This document shows positions 1 to 12,501 of a DNA stretch of 64,000 bases, one piece after another. The notes under the pieces are model-generated. The model did no database searches. It was given only the letters and a program-made list of their open reading frames with translations, and was not told the DNA's origin. The DNA lies in assembly GCA_035048495.1 (NCBI GenBank), contig CM068545.1, forward strand, positions 40,066,225-40,130,224, read 5' to 3'. Position 1 is the first letter of the stretch. Every line of letters starts with the position of its first letter. Source of the DNA: Euptelea pleiosperma. Lineage: Eukaryota > Streptophyta > Magnoliopsida > Ranunculales > Eupteleaceae. Position numbers and translations under genes: made by a program.

Positions 1-508
1 TCATCCATTTGCTAGTTACGAATTTCAACAAAATAGAAACCCTAATCCTTCCCTAAACCTATTTATGAAAACCCTAAAGCTTTAGAAGCTTTCACAAACC
101 CAACTCCATTGAAGAATAGAGAAAGCTCCATTAAACCTTCATCCGGGCACCGATCGCACTCGAGCAAGAAGGGAGAATTGACGGGGACTCCGCTTAGAAG
201 AACATACTCCGAGGAGAGGACGATCCGACGACTTTCAAATTTGAAGAAACTTTTGATTTTCATTAAAGTTCAAGAAACCTTGAGGTAAGTGCGCTTGATC
301 CATCCTATACTTGTTTTTCTTTAAGATTTTGTTTCTCTTTCATTAGATAATGGTTGATACTCATTATAAATTAATTTTAATAATATTTATTTTATTCTTA
401 TTGGGTTGATCTTTATTTTGGGCCACCATGATAGGTTGGGCCATGGTCTATTTTGTACCTATAACAGATGATTATGTTCTTTATCATTTTCGTTGTATTT
501 TTATAATT

Positions 509-996
509 TAAATATTTTTATAATTATTTTTTCTAAATACCTCTTTAAATCTATTTTCCAAAACCGTTTAGTTTGTATTTTTCTGATTTTTATTGATTAA
601 GTTATGAATTTTTTAAGTTGTATGACTTTACCAAAAAACCCAGAATTTCAGATTTTACACCGTCCGATTCACTTAGGATTTCGATCTATATTTTTAACCT
701 AAATATTTTTTTTATTATTTTTCATAGATACCTCTATCAATTTAGTTTCTATAACCCTTGAGTTTGCATTTTTCTGATATGTATTGATTAAGTTATGAGT
801 TTTTAAATGTGCGGGACTTTTCTGTATCCCAGATTCTGTCCGGCCCAATTAATTAAGATTTTTGACCTATATTTTGAATTTGAATATTTTTCTATTTATT
901 TTTTTCTAAAATCTCTGTAAATCTAGTTTTTAAATCCATTGAGTTTATATTTTTTTAATTTATATTTATTTAGTTATGATTTTTACAATGCAGTAT
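509..996. repeat. Degenerate AT-rich tandem repeats inside the LTR
   Basis: Three diverged copies of a unit of roughly 185 bp. Each has an AATATTTTT block, then 'tacctct' or 'atctctg', then 'gattaagttatga' or a variant. Copies start near 511, 702 and 881, and the third is shortened. This looks like internal LTR duplication, with no coding content. Confidence 0.5.
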
Positions 997-1084
997 ATTT
1001 TTTTTGTAAAAAACCTATTAATTGTTCGTGGTTCGGTCATGATTATTAACGATTAAGGTTTTAACCTTGTTATTTGACTAAACC

Positions 1085-1530
1085 CTAGATGGTTTGACCT
1101 ATACTTGTATGCATGGGGATCCCACCCATGTGTCTTGGATCTTTGATAGGGTTCGGCCAAGTGTCTTGGATCCCTCATTAGGGTTCGACCTTGTGTCATG
1201 GATCCCTCATAGAGTTCGGCAATGGCGTGTTGAATTCTCTTGCGATTTTCACTTATATTATTCATCGATGTTGATTGTGTTATTTGATCATGTCTTATTG
1301 ACTATTATACCTAGATGGTTCGACCTATACTTGTATGCATGGGGATCCCACCCATGTGTGTTGGATCCTTAATAGGGTTCGGCCAAGTGTCTTGGATCCC
1401 TCTTTAGGGTTCGACCTTGTGTCATGGATCCCTCATAGGGTTTGGCCATGGTGTGTTGGATTGTTTTGTGATTTCCACTTATATTATTCATCCGTGTTGA
1501 TCGTGACCTTCGGTGATTGTTACATGTTAT
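1085..1530. repeat. 226-bp tandem duplication inside the LTR
   Basis: Copy 1 starts at 1085 (CTAGATGGTTTGACC) and copy 2 at 1311 (CTAGATGGTTCGACC). Both contain GCATGGGGATCCCACCCATG and several internal 'ttggatccct' / 'gggttcg' short repeats. Open frames across it (1094-1372, 1335-1571) come from the repeat and are not genes. Confidence 0.75.
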
Positions 1531-2458
1531 TCATGGTTAACCATAATTCGTTCTCATGTTATCACTTTTGATGATCATCTCTTCTTTTTATATTCTTATT
1601 TAAATGTTAAATACATGTGTGCTTATGCCATGTAACCCTAGTACATCTTGTTGTCATACCATGATCATCACGTCATTTCATATAAGGGGTGCATAAGGGA
1701 ACGGGGTTGAAGTATATTATATATGTTTATATTGGTTTTATCAATTAATCAGGGTTCGGTACCTTAGGGTGAAAGGCCCCAGACGTTATTATATCCTGCA
1801 GATGGGTCGATGAGACCGCTCCCAGTGCGGGAAGGAGAGGAGACCCTATGTGGTTAAGGGTACTAGTTGCATTTGCATCCCGTACTTACTCATCTGCATT
1901 CATCCTCATATTCATGCCATCTTTATTATACGATTGAGATGCATACCTTGATTAAAAAACTTGTATAGTATGATATCATACCATGCACACTGTTGTATTA
2001 CTGGGCCTCGGCTCACGGTGCTACACCGATACCATTTTCAGATTTTGAGAAGCCGGGTACGTGAGATGGTTTTGAGACGAAAGACTCCGGTGCATTCGAG
2101 GAGATCGGCGAGGATTTGGGAGTCGATCCCACACTTTAGAAAGTTGTATTTGATTATTTTATAACATTATTTATTTATTTTCACAGGCATGTAAGCCTTT
2201 GATTGAGAGTATGTTCTCACTTCCATCTCTTCACATTTAGTTGATTTATTGAATTATTTGAATTATAAATTATTTAAATTATTTGTTTCCTACATCTAGA
2301 CTCTTTTTTTTTCTTAGTGGGTTTTCGAATGAACTTTAGTAGTCTAATTGACCTAATTGGACCACTAGGGGACATTCATGGATCACCTCTGGGTTCGGGT
2401 ACGGGTCGATCCACGGATTTTTGGGTCGTATTTTGGTATCCGGATTCGGGGCGTGACA

Positions 2459-5400
2459 ACAATTGTTTTAACGCATTTGATGTGTTGGAACAAGATTAGG
2501 GACTGTCGGAACAAGTTTACCCCATTCGTGCGTAAATGACTCCAATTACACTCAGTTTGTGCGTTACATTCCCAAGCTTATAACTAGTGACTTTTGCACA
2601 ACCGGACCTCGTAATTTGACTCAATATCTTCCATTACAATTGTTTTAACACATTTGAACTGTTGAAAAAAGATTCGGGACAGTTGGAACAAGTTTGCTCC
2701 ATTCGTTCGTCAATGTCTCTAATTGGACTCAGTTTGGGTGTTACATTCCTAGGCCTATAATTACTGACTTTTTCGTAACCAGACTTCGTATTTTGGCTCA
2801 ATATCTTGTATTACAATTGTTTTAACACATTTAAAGTGTTGAACAAGATTCGGGACTGTCGGAACAAGTTTGCCCCATTCGTGCGTCAATGACTCTAATT
2901 GGACTCAGTTTGTGCGTTACATTCCTTAGCTTATAAGTAGTGACCTTTTCACAACCGGACCTCGTAATTTGACTCAATATCTTCTATTACAATTGTTTTA
3001 ACACATTTGAAGACTTGGAACAAGATTCGGGACAGTCGGAACAAGTTTGCTCCGTTCGTGCGTCAATGGCTATAATTGGACTCAGTTTGTGCGTTACACT
3101 CCTAAGCTCATAACAAGTGACTTTTTCGCAATCGGATCTCGTAATTTGACTCAATCTGTTCCATTGCAATTGTTTCAACACATTTAAAGTCTTGGAACAA
3201 GATTCGGGACAATCGAAACAAGTTTGCTCCATCCGTGCGTCAATGTCTCTAATTGGACTCAGTTTGTTTGTTACATTCCGAAGCCTATAAATAGTGACTT
3301 TTGTGCAACCGGACCTCGTAATTTGACTCAAACTCTTCTATTACTAATGTTTCAACACATTTGCAGTGTTTGAAAAAGATCGGGACAGTCGAAACAATTT
3401 TGCTCCATCCGTGCGTCAACGTCGCTAATTGGACTCAGTTTGTGTGTTACATTCCGAAGCCTATAACTAGTGACTTTTTCGCAATCGGACCCCGTAATTT
3501 GACTCAAACTCTTCCATTACTATTATTTCAACACATTTGAAGTGTTGGAACAAGATTTAGGACAGTCGGAAGAAGTTTGCTCCATCCGTTCGTCAACGTC
3601 TTTAATTGGACTCAATTTGTTTGTTACATTCCTAAGCCTATAATTACTTACTTTTTCGCAATCGGACTTCGTAATTTGACTCAATATCTTCTATGACAAT
3701 TGTTTCAACACATTTGAAGTGTTGGAACAAGATTCGGGACTGTCGGAACAGGTTTACCGCATTCGTGCGTCAATGACCCTAATTGGACTCAGTTTGTGCA
3801 TTACATTCCCAAGCTTATAACTAGTTTCATTTGCACAACCGGATCTCGTAATTTGACTTAGTATCTTCCATTACAATTGTTTCAACACATTTGAACTGTT
3901 GAAAAAAGATTCGGGACAATCCGAACAAGTTTGCTCCATTCGTTCGTCAATGTCTCTAATTGGACTCAGATTGGGTGTTACATTCCTAAGCCTATAATTA
4001 CTGACTTTTTCGCAACCAGACTTCGTAATTTCACTCAATATCTTCTATTAGAATTGTTTTAACACATTTGAAGTGTTAGAACAAGATTCGGGACTATAGG
4101 AACAAGTTTGTCCCATTCGTGCATCAATGACTCTAATTGGACTCAGTTTGTGCGTCACATTCCAAAGCTTATAACTAGTGAGTTTTGCACAATCGGCCTC
4201 GTAATTTGACTCAATCTCTTCCATTGTAATTGTTTCAACACATTTGAAGTGTTGGAACAAGATTCGGGACAATCGGAACAAGTTTGTTATTGACTTTTTC
4301 ACAACCGGACTTCGTAATTTGACTCAATATCTTCTATTATAATTGTTTTAACACATTTGAAGTGTTGGAACAAGAATCGGGATAGTTGAAACAAGTTTGT
4401 TCCATCCGTGCGTCAATTACTCTAATTGGACTCAGTTTGGTTGTTACATTCCGAAGCCTATAACTAGTGACTTTTGTGCAACCGGACATCGTAATTTGAC
4501 TCAAACTCTTCCATTACTATTGTTTCAACACATTTGAAGTGTTTGAGAAAGATTCGGGACAGTCGCAACAATTTTGCTCCATCCGTGCGTCAATGTCTCT
4601 ATTTGGACTCAGTTTGTGTGTTACATTCCGAAGCCTATAACTAGTGACTTTTTCGCAACCGGACCCCGTAATTTGACTCAAACTCTTCCACTACTATTAT
4701 TTCAACACATTTGAAGTGTTGGAACAAGATTTAGGACAGTCGGAAGAAGTTTGCTCCATCCGTTCGTCAACGTCTTTAATTGGACTCAATTTGTTTGTTA
4801 CATTCCTAAGCCTATAATTACTTACTTTTTCGCAATCGGACTTCGTAATTTGACTCAATATCTTCTATTACAATTGTTTCAACACATTTGAAGTGTTGGA
4901 ACAAGATTCGGGACTGTCGGAACAGGTTTACCGCATTCGTGCGTCAATGACCCTAATTGGACTCAGTTTGTGCATTACATTCCCAAGCTTATAACTAGTT
5001 TCATTTGCACAACCGGATCTCGTAATTTGACTTAGTATCTTCCATTACAATTGTTTCAACACATTTGAACTGTTGAAAAAAGATTCGGGACAGTCCGAAC
5101 AAGTTTGCTCCATTCGTTCGTCAATGTCTCTAATTGGACTCAGATTGGGTGTTACATTCCTAAGCCTATAATTACTGACTTTTTCGCAACCAGACTTCGT
5201 AATTTCACTCAATATCTTCTATTAGAATTGTTTTAACACATTTGAAGTGTTAGAACAAGATTCGGGACTATAGGAACAAGTTTGTCCCATTCGTGCATCA
5301 ATGACTCTAATTGGACTCAGTTTGTGCGTCACATTCCAAAGCTTATAACTAGTGAGTTTTGCACAATCGGCCTCGTAATTTGACTCAATCTCTTCCATTG

Positions 5401-8400
5401 TAATTGTTTCAACACATTTGAAGTGTTGGAACAAGATTCGGGACAATCGGAACAAGTTTGTTATTGACTTTTTCACAACCGGACTTCGTAATTTGACTCA
5501 ATATCTTCTATTATAATTGTTTTAACACATTTGAAGTGTTGGAACAAGAATCGGGATAGTTGAAACAAGTTTGTTCCATCCGTGCGTCAATTACTCTAAT
5601 TGGACTCAGTTTGGTTGTTACATTCCGAAGCCTATAACTAGTGACTTTTGTGCAACCGGACATCGTAATTTGACTCAAACTCTTCCATTACTATTGTTTC
5701 AACACATTTGAAGTGTTTGAGAAAGATTCGGGACAGTCGCAACAATTTTGCTCCATCCGTGCGTCAATGTCTCTATTTGGACTCAGTTTGTGTGTTACAT
5801 TCCGAAGCCTATGACTAGTGACTTTTTCGCAACCGGACCCTGTAATTTGACTCAAACTCTTCCATTACTATTGTTTCAACACATTTGAAGTGTATGAACA
5901 AGATTTGGGACAGTCGAAAGAAGTTTGCTCCATCCGTTCGTCAATGTCTCTAATTGGACTCAATTTGTGTGTTACATTCCTAAGCCTATAATTACTTACT
6001 TTTTCGCAATCGGAATCTGTAATTCGACTCAATATCTTCTATTACAATTGTTTTAACGCATTTGATGTGTTGGAACAAGATTAGGGACTGTCGGAACAAG
6101 TTTACCCCATTCGTGCGTAAATGACTCCAATTGCACTCAGTTTGTGCGTTACATTCCCAAGCTTATAACTAGTGACTTTTGCACAACCGGACCTCGTAAT
6201 TTGACTCAATATCTTCCATTACAATTGTTTTAACACATTTGAACTGTTGAAAAAAGATTCGGGACAGTCGGAACAAGTTTGCTCCATTCGTTCGTCAATG
6301 TCTCTAATTGGACTCAGTTTGGGTGTTACATTCCTAAGCCTATAATTACTGACTTTTTCGTAACCGGACTTCGTATTTTGGCTCAATATCTTGTATTACA
6401 ATTGTTTTAACACATTTGAAGTGTTGAACAAGATTCGGGACTGTCAGAACAAGTTTGCCACATTCGTGCGTCAATGACTCTAATTGGATTCAGTTTGTGC
6501 GTTACATTCCTTAGCTTATAACTAGTGACTTTTTCACAACCGGACCTCGTAATTTGACTCAATATCTTCTATTACAATTGTTTTAACACATTTGAAGACT
6601 TGGAACAAGATTCGGGACAGTCGGAACAAGTTTGCTCCGTTCGTGCGTCAATGGCTATAATTGGACTCAGTTTGTGCGTTACACTCCTAAGCTTATAACA
6701 AGTGACTTTTTCGCAACCGGATCTCGTAATTTGACTCAATCTGTTTCATTGCAATTGTTTCAACACATTTAAAGTCTTGGAACAAGATTCGGGACAATCG
6801 AAACAAGTTTGCTCCATCCGTGCGTCAATGTCTCTAATTGGACTCAGTTTGTTTGTTACATTCCGAAGCCTATAAATAGTGACTTTTGTGCAACCGGAAC
6901 TCGTAATTTGACTCAAACTCTTCTATTACTAATGTTTCAACACATTTGCAGTGTTTGAAAAAGATCGGGACAGTCGAAACAATTTTGCTCCATCCGTGCG
7001 TCAACGTCGCTAATTGGACTCAGTTTGTGTGTTACATTCCGAAGCCTATAACTAGTGACTTTTTCGCAACCGGACCCCGTAATTTGACTCAAACTCTTCC
7101 ATTACTATTATTTCAACACATTCGAAGTATTGGAACAAGATTTAGGACAGTCGGAAGAAGTTTGCTCCATCCGTTCATCAACGTCTTTAATTGGACTCAA
7201 TTTGTTTGTTACATTCCTAAGCCTATAATTACTTACTTTTTCGCAATCGGACTACGTAATTTGACTCAATATCTTCTATTACAATTGTTTCAACACATTT
7301 GAAGTGTTGGAAAAAGATTCGGGACTGTCAGAACAGGTTTACCGCATTCGTGCGTCAATGACCCTAAATGGACTCAGTTTGTGCATTACATTCCCAAGCT
7401 TATAACTAGTTTCATTTATACAACCGGATCTCGTAATTTGACTTAGTATCTTCCATTAGAATTGTTTCAACACATTTGAACTGTTGAAAAAAGATTCGGG
7501 ACAGTCGGAACAAGTTTGCTCCATTCGTTCGTCAATGTCTCTAATTGGACTCAGATTGGGTGTTACATTCCTAAGCCTATAATTACTAACTTTTTCGCAA
7601 GCAGACTTCGTAATTTCACTCAATATCTTCTATTAGAATTGTTTTAACACATTTGAAGTGTTAGAACAAGATTCGGGACTATAGGAACAAGTTTGTCCCA
7701 TTCGTGCATCAATGACTCTAATTGGACTCAGTTTGTGCGTCACATTCCAAAGCTTATAACTAGTGAGTTTTGCACAACCGGACCTCGTAATTTGACTCAA
7801 TCTCTTCCATTGTAATTGTTTCAACACATTTGAATTGTTGGAACAAGATTCGGGACAATCGGAACAAGTTTGCTATTGACTTTTTCACAACCGGACTTCG
7901 TAATTTGACTCAATATCTTCTATTATAATTGTTTTAACACATTTGAAGTGTTGGAACAAGAATCGGGATAGTTGAAACAAGTTTGTTCCATCCGTGCGTC
8001 AATGACTCTAATTGGACTCAGTTTGGTTGTTACATTCAGAAGCCTATAACTAGTGACTTTTGTGCAACCGGACATCGTAATTTGACTCAATATCTTCTAT
8101 TACAATTGTTTTAACACATTTGAACTGTTGAAAAAAGATTCGGGACAGTCGGAACAAGTTTGCTCCATTCGTTCGTCAATGTCTCTAATTGGACTCAGTT
8201 TGGGTGTTACATTCCTAAGCCTATAATTACTGATTTTTTCGTAACCGGACATCGTATTTTGGCTCAATATCTTGTATTACAATTGTTTTAACACATTTGA
8301 AGTGTTGAACAAGATTCGGGACTGTCGGAACAAGCTTGCCCCATTCGTGCGTCAATGTCTCTAATTGGACTCAGTTTGTTTGTTACATTCCGAAGCCTAT

Positions 8401-11400
8401 AACTAGTGACTTTTGTGCAACCGGACCTCGTAATTTGACTCAAACTCTTCTATTACTAATGTTTCAACACATTTGCAGTGTTTGAAAAAGATTCAGGACA
8501 GTCGAAACAATTTTGCTCCATTCGTGAGTCAATGTCGCTAATTGGACTCAGTTTGTGTGTTACATTCCGAAGCCTATAACTAGTGACTTTTTCGCAACCG
8601 GACCTCGTAATTTGACTCAAACTCTTCCATTACTATTATTTCAACACATTTGAAGTGTTGGAACAAGATTTAGGACAGTCGGAAGAAGTTTGCTCCATCC
8701 GTTCGTCAACGTCTTTAATTGGACTCAATTTGATTGTTACATTCCTAAGCCTATAATTACTTACTTTTTCTTAATCGGACTTTGTAATTTGACTCAATAT
8801 CTTCTATTACAATTGTTTCAACACATTTGAAGTGTTGGAACAAGATTCGGGACTGTCGGAACAGGTTTACCGCATTCGTGCGTCAATGACCCTAATTGGA
8901 CTCAGTTTGTGCGTTACATTCCCAAGCTTATAACTAGTTTCATTTGCACAACTGGATCTCGTAATTTGACTTAGTATCTTCCATTACAATTGTTTCAACA
9001 CATTTGAACTGTTGAAAAAAGATTCGGGACAGTTGGAACAAGTTTGCTCCATTCGTTCGTCAATGTCTCTAATTGGACTCAGATTGGGTGTTACATTCCT
9101 AAGCCTATAATTACTGACTTTTTCGCAACCAGACTTCGTAATTTCACTCAATATCTTCTATTAGAATTGTTTTAACACATTTGAAGTGTTAGAACAAGAT
9201 TCGGGACTATAGGAACAAGTTTGTCCCATTCGTGCATCAATGACTCTAATTGGACTCAGTTTGTGCGTCACATTCCAAAGCTTATAACTAGTGAGTTTTG
9301 CACAACCGGACCTCGTAATTTGACTCAATCTCTTCCATTGTAATTGTTTCAACACATTTGAAGTGTTGGAACAAGATTCGGGACAATCGGAACAAGTTCG
9401 TTATTACTTTTTCACAACCGGACTTCGTAATATGACTCAATATCTTCTATTATAATTGTTTTAACACATTTGAAGTGTTGGAACAAGAATCGGGATAGTT
9501 GAAACAAGTTTGTTCCATCCGTGCGTCAATGACTCTAATTGGACTCAGTTTGGTTGTTACATTCCGAAGCCTATAACTAGTGACTTTTGTGCAACCGGAC
9601 AGCGTAATTTGACTCAAACTCTTCCATTACTATTGTTTCAACACATTTGAAGTGTTTGAGAAAGATTCGGGACAGTCGCAACAATTTTGCTCCATCCGTG
9701 CGTCAATGTCTCTATTTGGACTCAGTTTGTGTGTTACATTCCGAAGCCTATAACTAGTGACTTTTTCGCAACCGGACCCTGTAATTTGACTCAAACTCTT
9801 CCATTACTATTGTTTCAACACATTTTAAGTGTATGAACAAGATTTGGGACAGTCGAAAGAAGTTTGCTCCATCCGTTCGTCAATGTCTCTAATTGGACTC
9901 AATTTGTGTGTTACATTCCTAAGCCTATAATTACTTAATTTTTCGCAATCGGAATCCGTAATTTGACTCAATATCTTCTATTACAATTTTTTTTAACGCA
10001 TTTGATGTGTAGGAACAAGATTAGGGACTGTCGGAACAAGTTTACCCCATTCGTGCGTAAATGACTCCAATTGCACTCAGTTTGTGCGTTACATTCCCAA
10101 GCTTATAACTAGTGACTTTTGCACAACCGGACCTCGTAATTTGACTCAATATCTTGCATTACAATTGTTTTAACACATTTGAACAGTTGAAAAAAGATTC
10201 GGGACAGTCGGAACAAGTTTGCTCCATTCGTTCGTCAATGTCTCTAATTGAACTCAGTTTGGGTGTTACATTCCTAAGCCTATAATTACTGACTTTTTCG
10301 TATCCGAACTTCGTATTTTGGCTCAATATCTTGTATTACAATTGTTTTAACACATTTGAAGTGTTGAACAAGATTCGGGACTGTCGGAACAAGTTTGCCC
10401 CATTCGTGCGTCAATGACTCTAATTGGACTCAGTTTGTGCGTTACATTCCTTAGCTTATAACTAGTGACTTTTTCACAACCGGACCTTGTAATTTGACTC
10501 AATATCTTCTATTATAATTGTTTTAACACATTTGAAGACTTGGAACAAGATTCAGGACAGTCGGAACAAGTTTGCTCCATTCGTTCGTCAATGTCTCTAA
10601 TTGGACTCAGTTTGGGTGTTACATTCCTAAGCCTATAATTACTGACTTTTTCGTAACCGGACTTCGTATTTTGGCTCAATATCTTGTATTACAATTGTTT
10701 TAACACATTTGAAGTGTTGAACAAGATTCGGGACTGTCGGAACAAGCTTGCCCCATTCGTGCGTCAATGTCTCTAATTGGACTCGGTTTGTTTGTTACAT
10801 TCCGAAGCCTATAACTAGTGACTTTTGTGCAACCGGACCTCGTAATTTGACTCAAACTCTTCTATTACTAATGTTTCAACACATTTGCAGTGTTTGAAAA
10901 AGATTCGAGACAGTCGAAACAATTTTGCTCCATCCGTGCGTCAATGTCGCTAATTGGACTCAGTTTGTGTGTTACATTCCGAAGCCTATAACTAGTGACT
11001 TTTTCTCAACCGGACCCCGTAATTTGACTCAAACTCTTCCATTACTATTATTTCAACACATTTGAAGTGTTGGAACAAGATTTAGGACAGTCGGAAGAAG
11101 TTTGCTCCATCCGTTCGTCAACGTCTTTATTTGGACTCAATTTGTTTGTTACATTCCTAAGCCTATAATTACTTACTTTTTCGCAATCGGACTTCGTAAT
11201 TTGACTCAATATCTTCTATTACAATTGTTTCAACACATTTGAAGTGTTGGAACAAGATTCGGGACTGTCGGAACAGGTTTACCGCATTCGTGCGTCAATG
11301 ACCCTAATTGGACTCAGTTTGTGCGTTACATTCCCAAGCTTATTATAACTAGTTTCATTTGCACAACCGGATCTCGTAATTTGACTTAGTATCTTCCATT

Positions 11401-12501
11401 ACAATTGTTTCAACACATTTGAACTGTTGAAAAAAGATTCGGGACAGTCGGAACAAGTTTGCTCCATTCGTTCGTCAATGTCTCCAATTGGACTCAAATT
11501 TGGTGTTACATTCGTAAGCCTATAATTACTGACTTTTTCGCAACCAGAATTCGTAATTTTACTCAATATCTTCTATTAGAATTGTTTTAACACATTTGAA
11601 GTGTTAGAACAAGATTCGGGACTATAGGAACAAGTTTGTCCCATTCGTGCATCAATGACTCTAATTGGACTCAGTTTGTGCGTCACATTACAAAGCTTAT
11701 AACTAGTGAGTTTTGCACAACTGGACCTCGTAATTTGACTCAATCTCTTCCATTGTAATTGTTTCAACACATTTGAAGTGTTGGAACAAGATTCGGGACA
11801 ATCGGAACAAGTTTGTTATTGACTTTTTCACAACCGGACTTTGTAATTTGACTCAATATCTTCTATTATAATTGTTTTAACACATTTGAAGTGTTGGAAC
11901 AAGAATCGGGATAGTTGAAACAAGTTTGTTCCATCCGTGCGTCAATGACTCTAATTGGACTCAGTTTGGTTGTTACATTCCGAAGCCTATAACTAGTGAC
12001 TTTTGTGCACCCGGACATCGTAATTTTACTCAAACTCTTCCATTACTATTGTTTCAACACATTTGAAGTGTTTGAGAAAGATTCGGGACAGTCGCAACAA
12101 TTTTGCTCCATCCGTGCGTCAATGTCTCTATTTGGACTCAGTTTGTGTGTTACATTCCGAAGCCTATGACTAGTGACTTTTTCGCAACCGGACCCTGTAA
12201 TTTGACTCAAACTCTTCCATTACTATTGTTTCAACACATTTGAAGTGTATGAACAAGATTTGGGACAGTCGAAGGAAGTTTGCTCCATCCGTTCGTCAAT
12301 GTCTCTAATTGGACTCAATTTGTGTGTTACATTCCTAAGCCTATAATTACTTACTTTTTCGCAATCGGAATCCGTAATTTGACTCAATATCTTCTTTTAC
12401 AATTGTTTTAACGCATTTGATGTGTTGGAACAAGATTAGGGACTGTCGGAACAAGTTTACCCCATTCGTGCGTAAATGACTCCAATTGCACTCGGTTTGT
12501 G
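2459..12501 (+). repeat. 177-bp satellite array, block 1 (+)
   Basis: Monomer starts, taken at CAATTGTTT.AAC, fall at 2460, 2637, 2815, 2990 and 3167, giving spacings of 175-178 bp. Each monomer carries TTGGACTCA, TTACATTCC, CGTAATTTGACTC and, in most types, AACACATTTGAAGTGTT. The distinctive first monomer type (m1, AACGCATTTGATG) starts at 2460, 6045, 9984 and 12400, so higher-order periods are 3585, 3939 and 2416 bp. 3585 is a 14-mer plus an extra 7 monomers. 3939 is about 23 monomers, two of them truncated. The 2416-bp unit is a 14-mer with small indels and an m4/m2 fusion near 10.53-10.62 kb. The array breaks inside m1 at 12501 (ctcggtttgtg, then gcatcaag). The 1238-bp 7-mer of the right half of the window is absent here. 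Confidence 0.95.
3520..5867 (+). repeat. 1174-bp tandem duplication of seven satellite monomers
   Basis: 3520-4693 and 4694-5867 are nearly identical, offset by exactly 1174 bp. Each copy holds monomer types m7 to m13, including the truncated m11. The last monomer of the first copy starts as m13 (GAAGTGTTTGAGAAAG) but ends with the m6-type tail (CCGGACCCCGTAATTTG and CTATTATTTC). The junction is therefore an m13/m6 fusion expected from unequal exchange. Confidence 0.9.

Larger units (their letters stand above)
1..2458 (-). mobile_element. Partial long LTR, Del/Tekay-like Ty3 retrotransposon
   Basis: Non-satellite sequence ends abruptly at 2458 with ...CGGGGCGTGACA, and satellite starts at the next base. 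On the minus strand the LTR would begin TGTCACGCCCCG, a terminus I associate with plant Del/Tekay chromoviruses. These termini are near-inverted repeats, so the end alone does not fix orientation. Minus is preferred because the order of landmarks on that strand resembles Tekay LTRs: a block with a 'gacccatctgcag' motif near 1797-1812 about 0.65 kb in, and a leader-like GC-richer stretch near 100-290. No PBS lies beside the visible end and the other end is outside the window. Solo LTR or full element cannot be decided. No coding domain is visible. The family assignment is from memory of LTR style, not an alignment. Confidence 0.6.

Noticed and set aside
36..80. AAACCCTAA-like motifs here and at 18590-18670
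   Set aside because: Isolated copies in LTR or leader sequence. No tandem telomeric run is present.
2987..3331. Repeated 114-, 84- and 64-codon open frames in the satellite (for example 2987-3331, 19599-19943, 28125-28469, 63276-63620), cysteine-containing and similar to each other
   Set aside because: The monomer is about 177 bp, which is 3 x 59, so any open frame carries over from monomer to monomer and recurs with each unit. The frames start and stop at arbitrary points in the monomer, most monomers have stops, and no family motif is visible.
2459..12501. CRISPR-like regular repeats
   Set aside because: Repeat and 'spacer' are not separable: the whole 177 bp recurs head to tail, and the surroundings are plant retroelements.
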